A DNA stretch of 27,447 nt, taken from Euprymna scolopes. Taxonomy: Eukaryota; Mollusca; Cephalopoda; Sepiida; Sepiolidae. The notes beneath the pieces were generated by a model that searched no databases, was not told the origin of the DNA, and saw only the letters and a list, made by a program, of their open reading frames with translations. A program made the position numbers and the translations under genes. The stretch's first letter is position 1; each line of letters starts with the position of its first letter. The DNA lies in NCBI GenBank assembly GCA_024364805.1, contig CM044500.1:40678120-40705566 (forward strand), given 5' to 3'. This document shows positions 19,081 to 27,085 of the stretch, piece after piece.

Positions 19081-19395
19081 GTGGCTTATGACGAGTGTTT
19101 GTCTGTTATACCATCACTAAAAAATTACCTTACAGAGCTAACAAACTCTTTCCATCAATTTTATTTTCATCAGTTTCCTTCTTACAGACGGGTTGCTTTC
19201 AACACAGCTGAAGAGCTTCATCTACCCCTGTATTGTAACCCTCTGGAATATCAGAGAAAGCCTAACAGGTGCTATACCTTACCCAAAGATGACCTGAAAC
19301 TGTGCAAGGCAAGGACACTCAGCTCGCTGTGTACTATTGTCTGCAAACAAACACACATTGTGTGCAGTTTCAGCCGCAAAGGAGACCAAGAATAG
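19081..19395 (+). CDS. Unrecognised 104-codon open frame (doubtful)
   Basis: The frame starts MAYDECLSVIPSLKNYLTEL and ends CSFSRKGDQE. The composition is not low complexity and the surrounding 19060-19500 is less AT-rich than its neighbours, which is the only reason to list it. I see no domain, signal peptide, membrane segment or splice structure that I could defend, and I recognise no family. A second frame (19302-19499) overlaps it. It may be an exon, part of an unidentified transposon, or chance; chance or transposon is more likely. Confidence 0.12.
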   Translation: MAYDECLSVIPSLKNYLTELTNSFHQFYFHQFPSYRRVAFNTAEELHLPLYCNPLEYQRKPNRCYTLPKDDLKLCKARTLSSLCTIVCKQTHIVCSFSRKGDQE

Positions 19396-19499
19396 GAAAT
19401 AACTCCAACTCGTTTGTACTTTGCAGCAACAATATTTCCTCATTGGTACAACTATTGAATCACCCACATCATCTAGATCATTCTCTATGCTTTTCATGA

Positions 19500-19792
19500 G
19501 ATCTTAAACGTTATCTTGTCTCTCACGTGATCATTCTTTTTTTTTCATAGTCACTTCACATGCATTTACATTCACACTATGTTACACCTGAGGTATTACA
19601 CATAATTGTGTGGTCCCGGATATGACCTTAAACTATATCCAGTGGTGAGGCCCCAGTTTGCGAGCTTTGGGGAGTGTGGAGCCACCCTTTAATTACCATT
19701 GCTCCTAGGTCCACTCTGACCGGAGTGGTAGTACCGTTTAGGGTCCCACCTATGGGTTAAATAGCAACCGACTTAACAACAAATATATTCTA
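19500..19792. other. Unassigned, moderately GC-balanced segment
   Basis: Includes TGTGGTCCCGGATATGACCT and ACTCTGACCGGAGTGG (a partial palindrome), but no frame and no second copy in the window. On the minus strand it lies beyond the 120 bp unit that follows 5S copy C. Confidence 0.35.
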
Positions 19793-19893
19793 TTAAAAAT
19801 ATTTTCTTCAAAATCACTGGATTCGGCATTAAATAACCCGAAAAATGTTGATATGCCGTAAAACAAAAACAACCAACCAATCATACTTGTGTA
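19793..19893 (-). repeat. Single dispersed copy of the ~120 bp repeat unit
   Basis: On the minus strand it reads TTTTGTTTTACGGCATATCA, ACATTTTTCGGGTTATTTAA and TGCCGAATCCAGTGATTTTG. It is the best-preserved core of the family tandemly repeated at 241-600. It immediately follows 5S copy C on that strand. Confidence 0.72.
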
Positions 19894-19904
19894 GCTAAAT
19901 GTAG

Positions 19905-20050
19905 TAAATTTCCAAATTTTCATCCATCTGGTACTAGCCAGGCTCAGCGTTGCTTAACTTATGTAACTTGATCTTTGCTTCTTCATCAACTCCAGATATT
20001 TTGGGCAACTTTGGTGATCTAACAAGAACCGCTGTATCAGCATGATTATC
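19905..20050 (-). pseudogene. 5S rRNA-derived sequence, copy C (with a 51 bp insertion)
   Basis: On the minus strand it reads ATAATCATGCTGATACAGCG, GTTCTTGTTAGATCACCAAA, then after the insertion AAGTTAAGCAACGCTGAGCC, TGGCTAGTACCAGATGGATG. This is 5S order; the last ~20 bases are weak. The 51 bp at 19961-20011 interrupts the 5S sequence within the internal-promoter region. At higher coordinates, after a ~110 bp flank shared with copy B, comes LINE coding sequence (20155-20575), so on the minus strand the order is LINE C-terminus, short UTR, 5S. Confidence 0.78.
19961..20011 (-). repeat. 51 bp insertion in 5S copy C with AACTT duplication
   Basis: Removing it restores GCTTAACTT-TGGTGATC exactly as in copies A and B. 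AACTT occurs at both edges (19956-19960 and 20007-20011), as expected for a 5 bp target-site duplication. The inserted sequence matches 12171-12221. It has no terminal inverted repeats long enough to classify it. Confidence 0.72.
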
Positions 20051-20154
20051 CTATTTCTGTTTTATTCACGTTCACCACAAACAAGGTATCAACACTTCTA
20101 CATAAGGGGCTACTAATTGGAACCATGCCAAAGAAAGATTTACAAGATGTTAGT

Positions 20155-20575
20155 TTACGTTACATTTGAACTTCTGCATATCAGTACAGTCAGGAAAGCA
20201 GGTAGCAGGAAAGAATTTCAAAGTCTAGCTGTTATAAGAAAGAAGCTATTAGAGTAGAAAGCTTTCTCACCTTTAGGGACCTCAACAGTGAAAGGGTGCG
20301 ATTTTGTTTTGTTTGTCAAGGATATGTACGTTGACGAGGCATAAGTGCAAAGAGTTCATCAGCTCATATTTTATTAAAATATTGTAAAACAGGCGCAGAG
20401 ATGCAACATTACAGTGATGGGACAGGGGTTGGGGCCTAGTTGACAAAGCAGAACCTATTAGATTGGACACTCTTTTTTGACCCAATCCAAGAGGGAGAGA
20501 TTAGTGGCAGATGCACCAGCCCAGATGTGGCAGATGCACCAGCCCAGATGTGGCAACAATACTTCATGCATGACC
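20155..20575 (-). pseudogene. 3' coding end of a Jockey/CR1-group LINE, decayed
   Basis: The minus strand encodes, in broken frames, CMKYCCHIWAGA, GQKRVSNLIG, then LSHHCNVASLRLFYNIL and finally MQKFKCNVN. These correspond to the RT C-terminal region of the copy at 15163-17890 and to the fragment at 1401-1745, which shares its order and a following 5S-like segment. A 23 bp tandem duplication (GGCAGATGCACCAGCCCAGA repeated around 20504-20551) lies just after the HIWAGA segment. Dead, 5'-truncated copy. Confidence 0.75.
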
Positions 20576-21325
20576 GAATGGTGGCCTTGTAGTATAGGAT
20601 ACTATGCCGTAAACTGTTAATAAAAAGATTAAAATAGCTGATTTGTTTATAAAGAAACAGAAATGCACACTGGCGGATTGTAATTTAATAATGTTTGTTT
20701 TTTTCTTTTTTTTTTTAAATAGGATTTTTTAAAAGTTTGTTTTAGTACTGATAGTTATTACACGTTATATTCATCGATTAATAGTAACAAAAACATAAAA
20801 TAATGTGCAAGTTACGTAGATGCAAGAAACACATACACACATCGGTGGTTACACAATTTTATTAATGTAAACATGTAGTCATCTTATTATTATTGCATTG
20901 TTACTAGTGTTGTTGTTGTTGCTGTTGTTGTTGCCAAAAAGACTGCATTTCCAGCATAATTACTGCGCGTGCTATTTTCTGTTGCATAGACAGTTATCAC
21001 CTGGTGGTCTAGCAACGCCACTCCCCACCAGCACATACCATCCCAAACCCAAGACTAAAATATCCCAACCCCACCCGGAAACCCCCACTTATACACAAAA
21101 CCAATAGTTCGCATATCTAAAGAATAGAAAGAAAAGAACAAGGTCTTATAATGATAATAAAAGCCAGAGGGTGTGCACAATTGAGTACCTTAGTCTTCTT
21201 GGTCTTTCTTTCTAATTGAATGTTATGGCCATCCCTATCAACAGTGAGGACCCTCCTCCTCGTTGTTGTTGTTTTTTGTTTTATTTTCATTTTTTTTTTT
21301 TCAGATTCTTTTTGTCATCTGTGTA
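20576..21325. other. No gene; contains a (GTT)n microsatellite
   Basis: Interrupted (GTT)n at about 20907-20934. A C/A-rich patch at about 21015-21105 gives a proline/threonine-rich frame that I regard as compositional. T-runs near 20697-20716 and 21290-21301. Confidence 0.5.
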
Positions 21326-21329
21326 TCAT

Positions 21330-22010
21330 GATGGTGGTGGTGGAGGAGGCTCTGGTTCAGAGATGACAAGCTCTAACAATAGACACAAATAAAAGGAAAA
21401 AAAAAAAGGATGGAAATGTGGGAAGAGGGCTCTTGAAAGAAAAAAGAGGGAAATAATCAAAGGGAGAGAACTGTAAACAAAGTGGAAAGATAAAGAGTGA
21501 GATATGAGTGAGACAAAGGAATAGAAATTCAGAGAGGGCGAGAGAGAAAGAGAAAAAGAGGAGGAGGTAATGAAGAGATTAGAACGTGGAGAGAGGATGG
21601 AATAAGGTGGATATATAGAAAGAGAGGACAAGGTGGAGAGATAGGAAGACGAGGTAAAGAAAGAGAGAAAAGACAAGATGGAGAGAGAGAGAGAAGAGGC
21701 AAAAGGGAGAATGAGAAAGGGAGAGGGAGGGCAAGGAAGAGACAGAAAGAGAGAGGGAGGGCAATGAAGAGGCAGAGGAAAAGGAGGACAAGGCCGAGAG
21801 AGAGAGAGAGAGGGACAAGACAGAAAGAAGAGGACAAGGCAGAGACAGAAAGAGGGGAACAAGGCAGAAACAGAAAGAGGGGGGGCAAGGCAGACACAAA
21901 GAGAGAGGAACGATAGAGAGGGTGGAACAAGATGTTGATAGGTAGAAAGAGAGACAGGAGGAGGAGGAGGAGGAGGAATGAGCAAAAAAGAGGAGAGAAA
22001 TTAAAGATTG
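21330..22010. repeat. Long purine-rich (GA/GGA/AAG) tract
   Basis: About 680 bp of plus strand consisting mostly of A and G, with (GGT)n/(GGA)n at the left edge, GAGAGA runs through the middle and (GGA)n at about 21957-21977. The minus-strand frames here (up to 219 codons, Ser/Leu/Pro-rich) reflect this composition and are not genes. Confidence 0.9.
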
Positions 22011-22150
22011 AATAGATAAGCCACAGCAAATGCAATACAAAATCTAAAATTATAAAGCTGTTAGATTTGTAAACAATATCTTTCGCATCATTATTACCAT
22101 TATTTACTTGCTAGCATTTATCACAAGTCATTATTTGTGAGAATAAGTTG

Positions 22151-22326
22151 TGTTCTCTGGAATCTGAGTGATAATAAGTCTCCCCAGATTTCCAGAACCC
22201 GTCACCTCTCCATAACTGTTAAAAATCATTTTGCCTTATTGCAACATTGATTTCTCACTGGTACCGACCATTAAACTTCTCTGGAATTTAAATGGCAATA
22301 AGCCTCCTCAAGGCTCCAGTACTATC
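22151..22326 (+). repeat. Diverged direct repeat pair ~125 bp apart
   Basis: 22151-22201 (GTTCTCTGGAATCTGAGTGA, TAATAAGTCTCC) and 22276-22326 (CTTCTCTGGAATTTAAATGG, CAATAAGCCTCC) are recognisably related. Nothing identifies the family. Confidence 0.5.
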
Positions 22327-22329
22327 CAT

Positions 22330-22768
22330 ACTCTTCCAGTGGAAGTTTGGATAGTGCTCTCTTTCTCTTCTTGGTTTTTCCATCCTCCTTAGTCCTTCAC
22401 AACCATTTTGTTTAATATGCATCAGAAGCTTCAACATATGTGCCTGACATTGGTCAATATGTATGGACCAATTCTCTTCCATGACAACACTCCCCACATG
22501 TTGCTCAACTGACCCTTCAGAAGCTGAACAAATTGGGCAACAAGATTCTGCCTCATCTGCCATATTCACCAGACCTATCGCCCGCCGATTATCATTTTTT
22601 CAAGCATCTCGACAATTTCCTACATAAAAAAATGCTTCAAAAGCCAAGATAATGCCGAATCAGCCTTCAATGACGTCATCGCTTTCAGAACTCTATGCTA
22701 ATGGGATAAATAAACTTGTTTCTTATTGTCAAAAATGTGTTGATTCTAATGGTTCTTATTTCGATTGA
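22330..22768 (+). pseudogene. Mariner DNA transposon, 3' half (C-terminal transposase)
   Basis: From 22417 the translation runs MHQKLQHM, GPILFHDN (second catalytic Asp, codon at 22484), then after a frameshift PYSPDLSPADYHFFKHLDNF (third catalytic Asp, codon at 22587), then FKSQDNAESAFNDVIAFRTL and, after another shift, YANGINKLVSYCQKCVDSNG before a stop at 22766-22768. The two Asp codons are 103 bases apart, that is 34 codons plus one inserted base, as expected for the DD34D catalytic triad of mariners. The first Asp, the DNA-binding domain and the left end are missing; sequence before 22417 is too decayed to place. The protein resembles the cecropia/Hsmar1-type mariners that I recall. Inactive. 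Confidence 0.85.
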
Positions 22769-22865
22769 TAAAGTTTATTATGAAAGGAGTTATGATCTTT
22801 TGAAGTTGAACATCATAAAACAATATTTTTGCATGCACCAACCGAATAGTAGCAACTTACATTAA

Positions 22866-23055
22866 AAACAGTTTTGCACCACTTTTATGTACTTTTACAA
22901 AGATTTTACAGTCTTAAGAAGAAACTAAAATTCAAGGAATTTTGCTTAATTGACATTTACTGACCATGGGTCAAATTTAATGCAATGGTCAGTTAGTGAC
23001 CTATGTTAGTCAGGAGGGTCAAGCTGATTTAACCACACTGAGCTGTAGTGTTAAT
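22866..23055 (+). repeat. Dispersed repeat beginning CAGTTTTGCACCACTTTTAT, copy 2
   Basis: Aligns with 6466-6720 at its start (CAGTTTTGCACCACTTTTAT), at GTCTTAAGAAG, and at TTGCTTAATT followed by GGGTCAAATTTAATGCAATG. Non-coding. Confidence 0.55.
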
Positions 23056-24065
23056 TATGCTTAGAGTAAGCAAAAACAAAAGACTATTTTTAAATCTAAC
23101 ATCTTTGAACAATTAAGTAGTTTTCAATTTCTTTTTTATTTTGTGCCGAACCATTCCTTGTCTGCAAATAGTGAACACTACATCTGGAGGCGGCGCGTGG
23201 CTGGAATTAGACGGTCATAAGTAGAACAAGTTAAAAGATTCGGTGAGACTAAAACTTAATTCAACAATTAATTAAAGAACACGATTTCTTATGAATAGAA
23301 AAAAAAAAAACGTCAAGATTTCCATTGGGACAATTAAACAGAAAATTATACGAGACGTTAATTTTGCATCTATTTTTATACAAGTTTAACTAGGCTAAAT
23401 TCTTTAAAAACATTTTTTCAATGATCTAAAATTTGAGACAAGTGTGGGTTTCGTATATGCAGTGTGCATGTACTTATATGGATGTGATATAGATTTATGC
23501 AATAACACAGTGAAACATTACATTGCAACTTAGACTTAGAAACTCCCGCATCCTGCGATGCATGAAGTAGTCAACTCCATCGTTTTCGACTTGAAGTCAA
23601 ATCCAGAATGTGTATCCTATTTCTTCTCGCTGCAATCAAATTTCTCTGTATAATCTGCTTCCAGTTCAATACTAATCTTTTTTCATCTCTGTGGACCTCC
23701 TAGAACTGCACAGGACTAGTAATATACCACAGTCAACAGGGAAAAGGCCATTCCAGAAATGGCACAGACGGACAAAGACCAACCACTTGTGGACCTCATA
23801 GTACTGTTAGATCACGTTTGATTACTGGTAGCCAGGTTTTTAACTGTCCATCAACACATTTGCACTAACCAAGTGTGGGCAATATTTAGTTTTGAAACAT
23901 CGAACAATCCTTAATCCTAAGGATAACAGAGCTCGTACTTGGTTCAACTATTGTACATTTATAAGAACGATGTTGCTCACTCCTCATCCTGCTGAGAAAT
24001 AATTTAGCTACTAAGCATTCCATATAACAAAAGTGCGCATATGTATGTTGGGCTAAATTCAATAA
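23056..24065. other. No gene recognised
   Basis: Mixed composition. 23173-23192 (ATCTGGAGGCGGCGCGTGGC) is a small CpG-containing patch; 23695-23720 resembles 11622-11646. No coherent frame. Confidence 0.4.
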
Positions 24066-24640
24066 TCATCATCATCATCATAAGGTTCAACATCCAATTT
24101 ACATGCTTCCATGCGTTGGACAGCTTTAAGAAATTTACTTTCAAAGTAGCATATCTCTGACAAGCTCTGTATTTATCCCTCTTTCACTCAGGTTAATTTT
24201 ATCACGCCCTTCCATGTTTTCTTTAGACCTTCCCTGTGAACTGAACTTACTACCTCAACTGTTCTACATCTACTAACCCAAGAACTCTCATCCATTCTTT
24301 CAATGTGGTTACAAGCACTGAAGTCTCCTTTTCTGCACACACCTCCCAATACTGTCCAGATTTATTCTTCCTGATCATCAAAACTAAGCCAGTCTTAAAC
24401 ACACACATTGCACATCCATCATATCCTCATTATTTCTATTCATGCAACACATATCCTCAATCTTCACTGACCAGGTTTCATTTCTATACACCATCATACT
24501 GCATACACATGTCTGATGGACTCTTCCTTTTGTCGAGAAGGGTAACGCTCTGCTGGTTAGTAATTGTAGAAGTTCCCTGAACTTATTCCATCCTCTCCTA
24601 ATTCTTGCAATTTACACTAGCACCTGCTCAACCTCATGCT
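24066..24640 (-). pseudogene. RTE-like LINE fragment (C-terminus of reverse transcriptase)
   Basis: The minus strand translates, from about 24616 downward, to IARIRRGWNKFRELLQLLTS, then KGRVHQTCVCSMMVYRNETW, LDSIGRCVQKRRLQC, and further broken coding sequence ending near an (ATC)n run at about 24066-24083. The order and content match the fragment at 2880-3240, which begins further into the protein. Catalytic RT and endonuclease domains are absent. On the minus strand its 5' end sits directly after the U2-like sequence, without unrelated DNA in between. Confidence 0.78.
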
Positions 24641-24645
24641 CAAAT

Positions 24646-24718
24646 AGTACCTATTTACTATGCCTCCCAATGGGACAGAGTTAGACACCAGGGTCGTTTT
24701 TTAACGTGGAGAAAAGGT
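24646..24718 (-). repeat. Direct repeat flanking the U2-like core (copy 1)
   Basis: On the plus strand: TAGTACCTATTTACTATGCC, GAGTTAGACACCAGGGTCGT, TTTTTAACGTGGAG. It aligns with 24850-24918 with many substitutions. On the minus strand this copy lies 3' of the U2-like core. Confidence 0.6.
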
Positions 24719-24719
24719 A

Positions 24720-24845
24720 CAAAAATAAAAAATTGTCTCAGTCGTGAAGGACTGATCCTCCACCGAAAGAGAACAAGAAATGGAAGTGCAGTATCTGAAG
24801 AACAGATACTACACTTTGATCTTGACCAAAAGGCCAAGTAATAGT
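24720..24845 (-). ncRNA. U2 snRNA-like sequence (variant or pseudogene)
   Basis: U2 snRNA pairs with the intron branch site in the spliceosome. On the minus strand a 25-base run (24822 down to 24798) containing AAAGTGTAGTATCTG matches the U2 branch-recognition region that I recall from metazoans, including GTAGTA (24812-24807). Before it, CTTGGCC-TTTT-GGTCAAG (24838-24821) forms a 7 bp stem I although the bases differ from canonical U2 (one G-T pair). After it come two perfect hairpins: AGTATCTG-TTCTT-CAGATACT (24810-24790) and TCAGTC-CTTCAC-GACTGA (24755-24738). An Sm-like ATTTTTG follows (24726-24720), about where U2 has one. The canonical stem IIa sequence and recognisable stems III/IV are absent. 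It could be a divergent expressed U2 variant, a retropseudogene, or the head of a snRNA-derived SINE. Similarity to U2 is strong; function is unknown. Confidence 0.72.
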
Positions 24846-24849
24846 ATAG

Positions 24850-24918
24850 GTACTTATTTGCTCCCCCACCGAGCAAATTAGGCACAAGGCCGATTTTTAA
24901 AGTGAGGAGTGAAGGGGA
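24850..24918 (-). repeat. Direct repeat flanking the U2-like core (copy 2)
   Basis: On the plus strand: GTACTTATTTGCTCCCCCAC, CAAATTAGGCACAAGGCCGA, TTTTTAAAGTGAGGAG. Related to 24646-24718. On the minus strand it lies immediately 5' of the U2-like core, so the core is bracketed by direct repeats about 204 bp apart. Confidence 0.6.
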
Positions 24919-24929
24919 AATGGGGACCA

Positions 24930-25071
24930 ACTCCCCGGGGAGTAGGGGAGCTGGATAGTGACAATTGGTATGAAGGGTTTCCTCTACATTGACCAAGGTC
25001 TTATATGTGGGGCTGCCCCCACATATGGTCTTTGCTTGACACTTGTTGCCCAGGCCCTGAAGGGCCCGGGC
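24930..25071. repeat. Cluster of strong GC-rich palindromes
   Basis: Three dyads: ACTCCCCGGGGAGT (24930-24943, perfect palindrome); ATATGTGGGG-CTGC-CCCCACATAT (25003-25026, perfect 10 bp stem), bordered on both sides by GGTCTT (24997-25002, 25027-25032); and GCCCAGGCCC-TGAA-GGGCCCGGGC (25048-25071, 10 bp stem with one mismatch). The rest of the neighbourhood is AT-rich. It may be structured RNA from a SINE-like element or small foldback insertions. A 157-codon minus-strand frame (24658-25131) spans this and the U2-like region and is not credible as a gene. Confidence 0.75.
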
Positions 25072-25135
25072 CGAGGAAGTAACAAAACTTTTGAACAACC
25101 TCAATTGCTTATTTATACATACTTTCTCCACGTCT

Positions 25136-25768
25136 AATTCTCACTGTTTTACATAGCTTGCACACAGATCACGAATATAAATTTTACGAGCAAATCAGAC
25201 TAATTTTAATAATATTTAAAATAAACCTGCTAGTTTTAAATAAGCAGGAATAAAAAATAATATAAGTCTTTGCTTTTTTTATTATTATTAAAGTGCATTC
25301 AATAGCTTAGTTACGATTGTACACGCTCTGTTAAAAATGACAAAAGATATCTTTGCCAGTATTCGGACTAGTATTCAGAGCTACATAAAATACTGTCTGA
25401 ATTAGTTAAAAAGAAAAAAAAAAGAAAATGTCTCAAACTGGAAAGTTTTTAAAAAGAAAAAAATGAAGAAAAACGTATAAATTGGTATAGAAAGAAAAAT
25501 AAACAAAACATCTCGTTATGGAAATAGATTGAAATAGACTGATTTTTATTTGCTTTTTCAGTTCCCCAAAAAACTGAAAATGAATTTGTCCAGCAATTTT
25601 CTTTACTAACTTTTTTATGATAGGACGGATATACATATACACACACAAGGAAGAAAAAAAACAAATACCCATCATCTGGTGACTATTAATCTCCTACGTA
25701 TTTTTATATTACATATTTTTCATAAAAATCTAGCACCTGGAGAAGAAAATTGATTATATACATAGCAA
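25136..25768. other. AT-rich DNA, nothing recognised
   Basis: A- and T-rich throughout; overlapping short minus-strand frames (25433-25675, 25449-25664) are Phe/Lys-rich and compositional. No repeat match. Confidence 0.4.
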
Positions 25769-25948
25769 AATACTAAGAGCTGCTGTTAACATCTCTTGGA
25801 GGCATCACCTCAGAGACATCTTCCTCAGATCTCAGCCTTGATCAGAGAGAAAGAAGAACCAGATTTGTCAGACTCTGCTAAAGTCCTACGAATGATATCA
25901 TCAGCGATGTTCGTTTCTGGATGCCAAAACAGAGATGTGGCTCAGTGA
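25769..25948 (+). other. Short coding-like stretch, unrecognised (doubtful)
   Basis: About 55-60 codons without a stop and with non-simple composition, including LGGITSETSSSDLSLDQREK and SDSAKVLRMISSAMFVSG, standing out from AT-rich surroundings that extend both ways. No start codon, domain or convincing splice site is evident and I know no family. Possibly a transposon remnant or a decayed exon. Confidence 0.15.
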
Positions 25949-26568
25949 GGAGACCACACAGAACCTGCAAGCAGCCAAAGGCTCACAATTCACATACGAA
26001 AACCTGCCAGGTGTGATATTGGATAGAGAGAGAGAGCGATGGCACGTAAGAGATTCTGGAATATCTGTGACATAGCCACAGCTAGATAGTGATGAATATA
26101 AATTTATTGTATATTGCAATTTTAAAAACTCAAGTTTTCATTAAAATTACCTCAATATAAGCAATTGATTATATTTTAAAGGTTTGGGTAATTTATTTTT
26201 ATATGTATATATAGAAAGTAGGACAATAAAATTAAAAATGAATAATATCAAGCATTAATTTATTATAAGCTGTTTAAAAGATAGCTATGTAAATTAGGCA
26301 TACTAATAGTTCTGTTTGGGTCTTGCTCTCTACTATATATACAATATTTCAAAAGACTACATTGTAGGGAGTTGTTTTTATGGTAATTGTTTTTATGAAA
26401 AAAAAAAGAAATGAAAAAAAAAAAAGAAAACTTTCACATTTGTTATTTTAGCTATATCCAAATAAATACAAATTGTTCTTTATGCTAGAGAATGATAAAT
26501 TAACAAAATAAAAACTATAATAAAAGTGAAAAAAAATTGCTTTTAGCTGAAAATTGCTTAGGCAATGC
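25949..26568. other. No gene recognised
   Basis: A GAGAGAGAGAG run near 26026-26036, then very AT-rich sequence with A-runs near 26398-26430. Confidence 0.4.
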
Positions 26569-26695
26569 AAATGTACTAGAAACAGATGTGACATCACATG
26601 ATCCAAAGAGAGAGTGATAGATGAAACAGTTCGTTGCAACGCATGCATTCGCATCGGGCATGAACATTATATGAGCTGGCAAGAATAATTATTAG
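26569..26695 (+). repeat. Dispersed repeat pair, first member
   Basis: AATGTACTAGAAACAGATGT, GACATCACATGATCC, CGCATGCATTCGCATCGGGC and CAAGAATAATTATTAG align with 26979-27085 at moderate identity. The start lies 411 bp before its partner, in the same orientation. Confidence 0.6.
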
Positions 26696-26978
26696 TGATT
26701 GTGATTTCTTGATGATCTGTCTGTACCTTCCTATGAGTCATTTGGTATAAAGATTAGATTGAATAAATGTCAATTCTCTTCCATCAGTTTTGTCTCGAGT
26801 TAGTCTTTTTGAAATTACATTATCAAAAAAGGCATAGAGTAAAGGAGTTTTACTATGTAAAGCATATACAATAAATTAAGGCATGAAAAAGGTAAAACAA
26901 CTGCTCTTGTTGATTCTCAGTTTAATTAAAATCATATTCGCAGTAGTTTATTTTTGGCAAATATCTTTTGAGATTAAT

Positions 26979-27085
26979 TGAATGTACTAGAAACAGATGA
27001 CATCACAAGAAAGACAGTTCATTTGGAAGCATGCATCTACATCAGACACGAAAATGATAGGAGATGACCAACAAAAATAATTGGC
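26979..27085 (+). repeat. Dispersed repeat pair, second member
   Basis: GAATGTACTAGAAACAGATG, ACATCACAAG, GCATGCATCTACATCAGACA and CAAAAATAATTGG match 26569-26695, with a ~20 bp deletion after the first block. Confidence 0.6.

Noticed and set aside
1037-20050. Three working 5S rRNA genes
   Set aside because: Each copy has many substitutions, and copies B and C also have a deletion or an insertion; they are derived sequences.
21326-22040. Three long minus-strand frames rich in Ser, Leu and Pro
   Set aside because: A pyrimidine-only strand has few stop codons; composition explains all three.
22288-22569. 93-codon minus-strand frame with several cysteines
   Set aside because: It is antisense to the mariner C-terminal transposase at 22330-22768.
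18057-22768. One mariner split in two by a 3.6 kb insertion
   Set aside because: The halves resemble different mariner families, and the interval holds several independent repeats rather than a single inserted element.
24605-24841. 78-codon plus-strand frame
   Set aside because: It is the antisense of the U2-like sequence and the end of an RTE-like LINE.
24658-25131. 157-codon minus-strand frame
   Set aside because: It spans a U2-like sequence, diverged direct repeats and palindromes, so non-coding repeats explain the sequence better.
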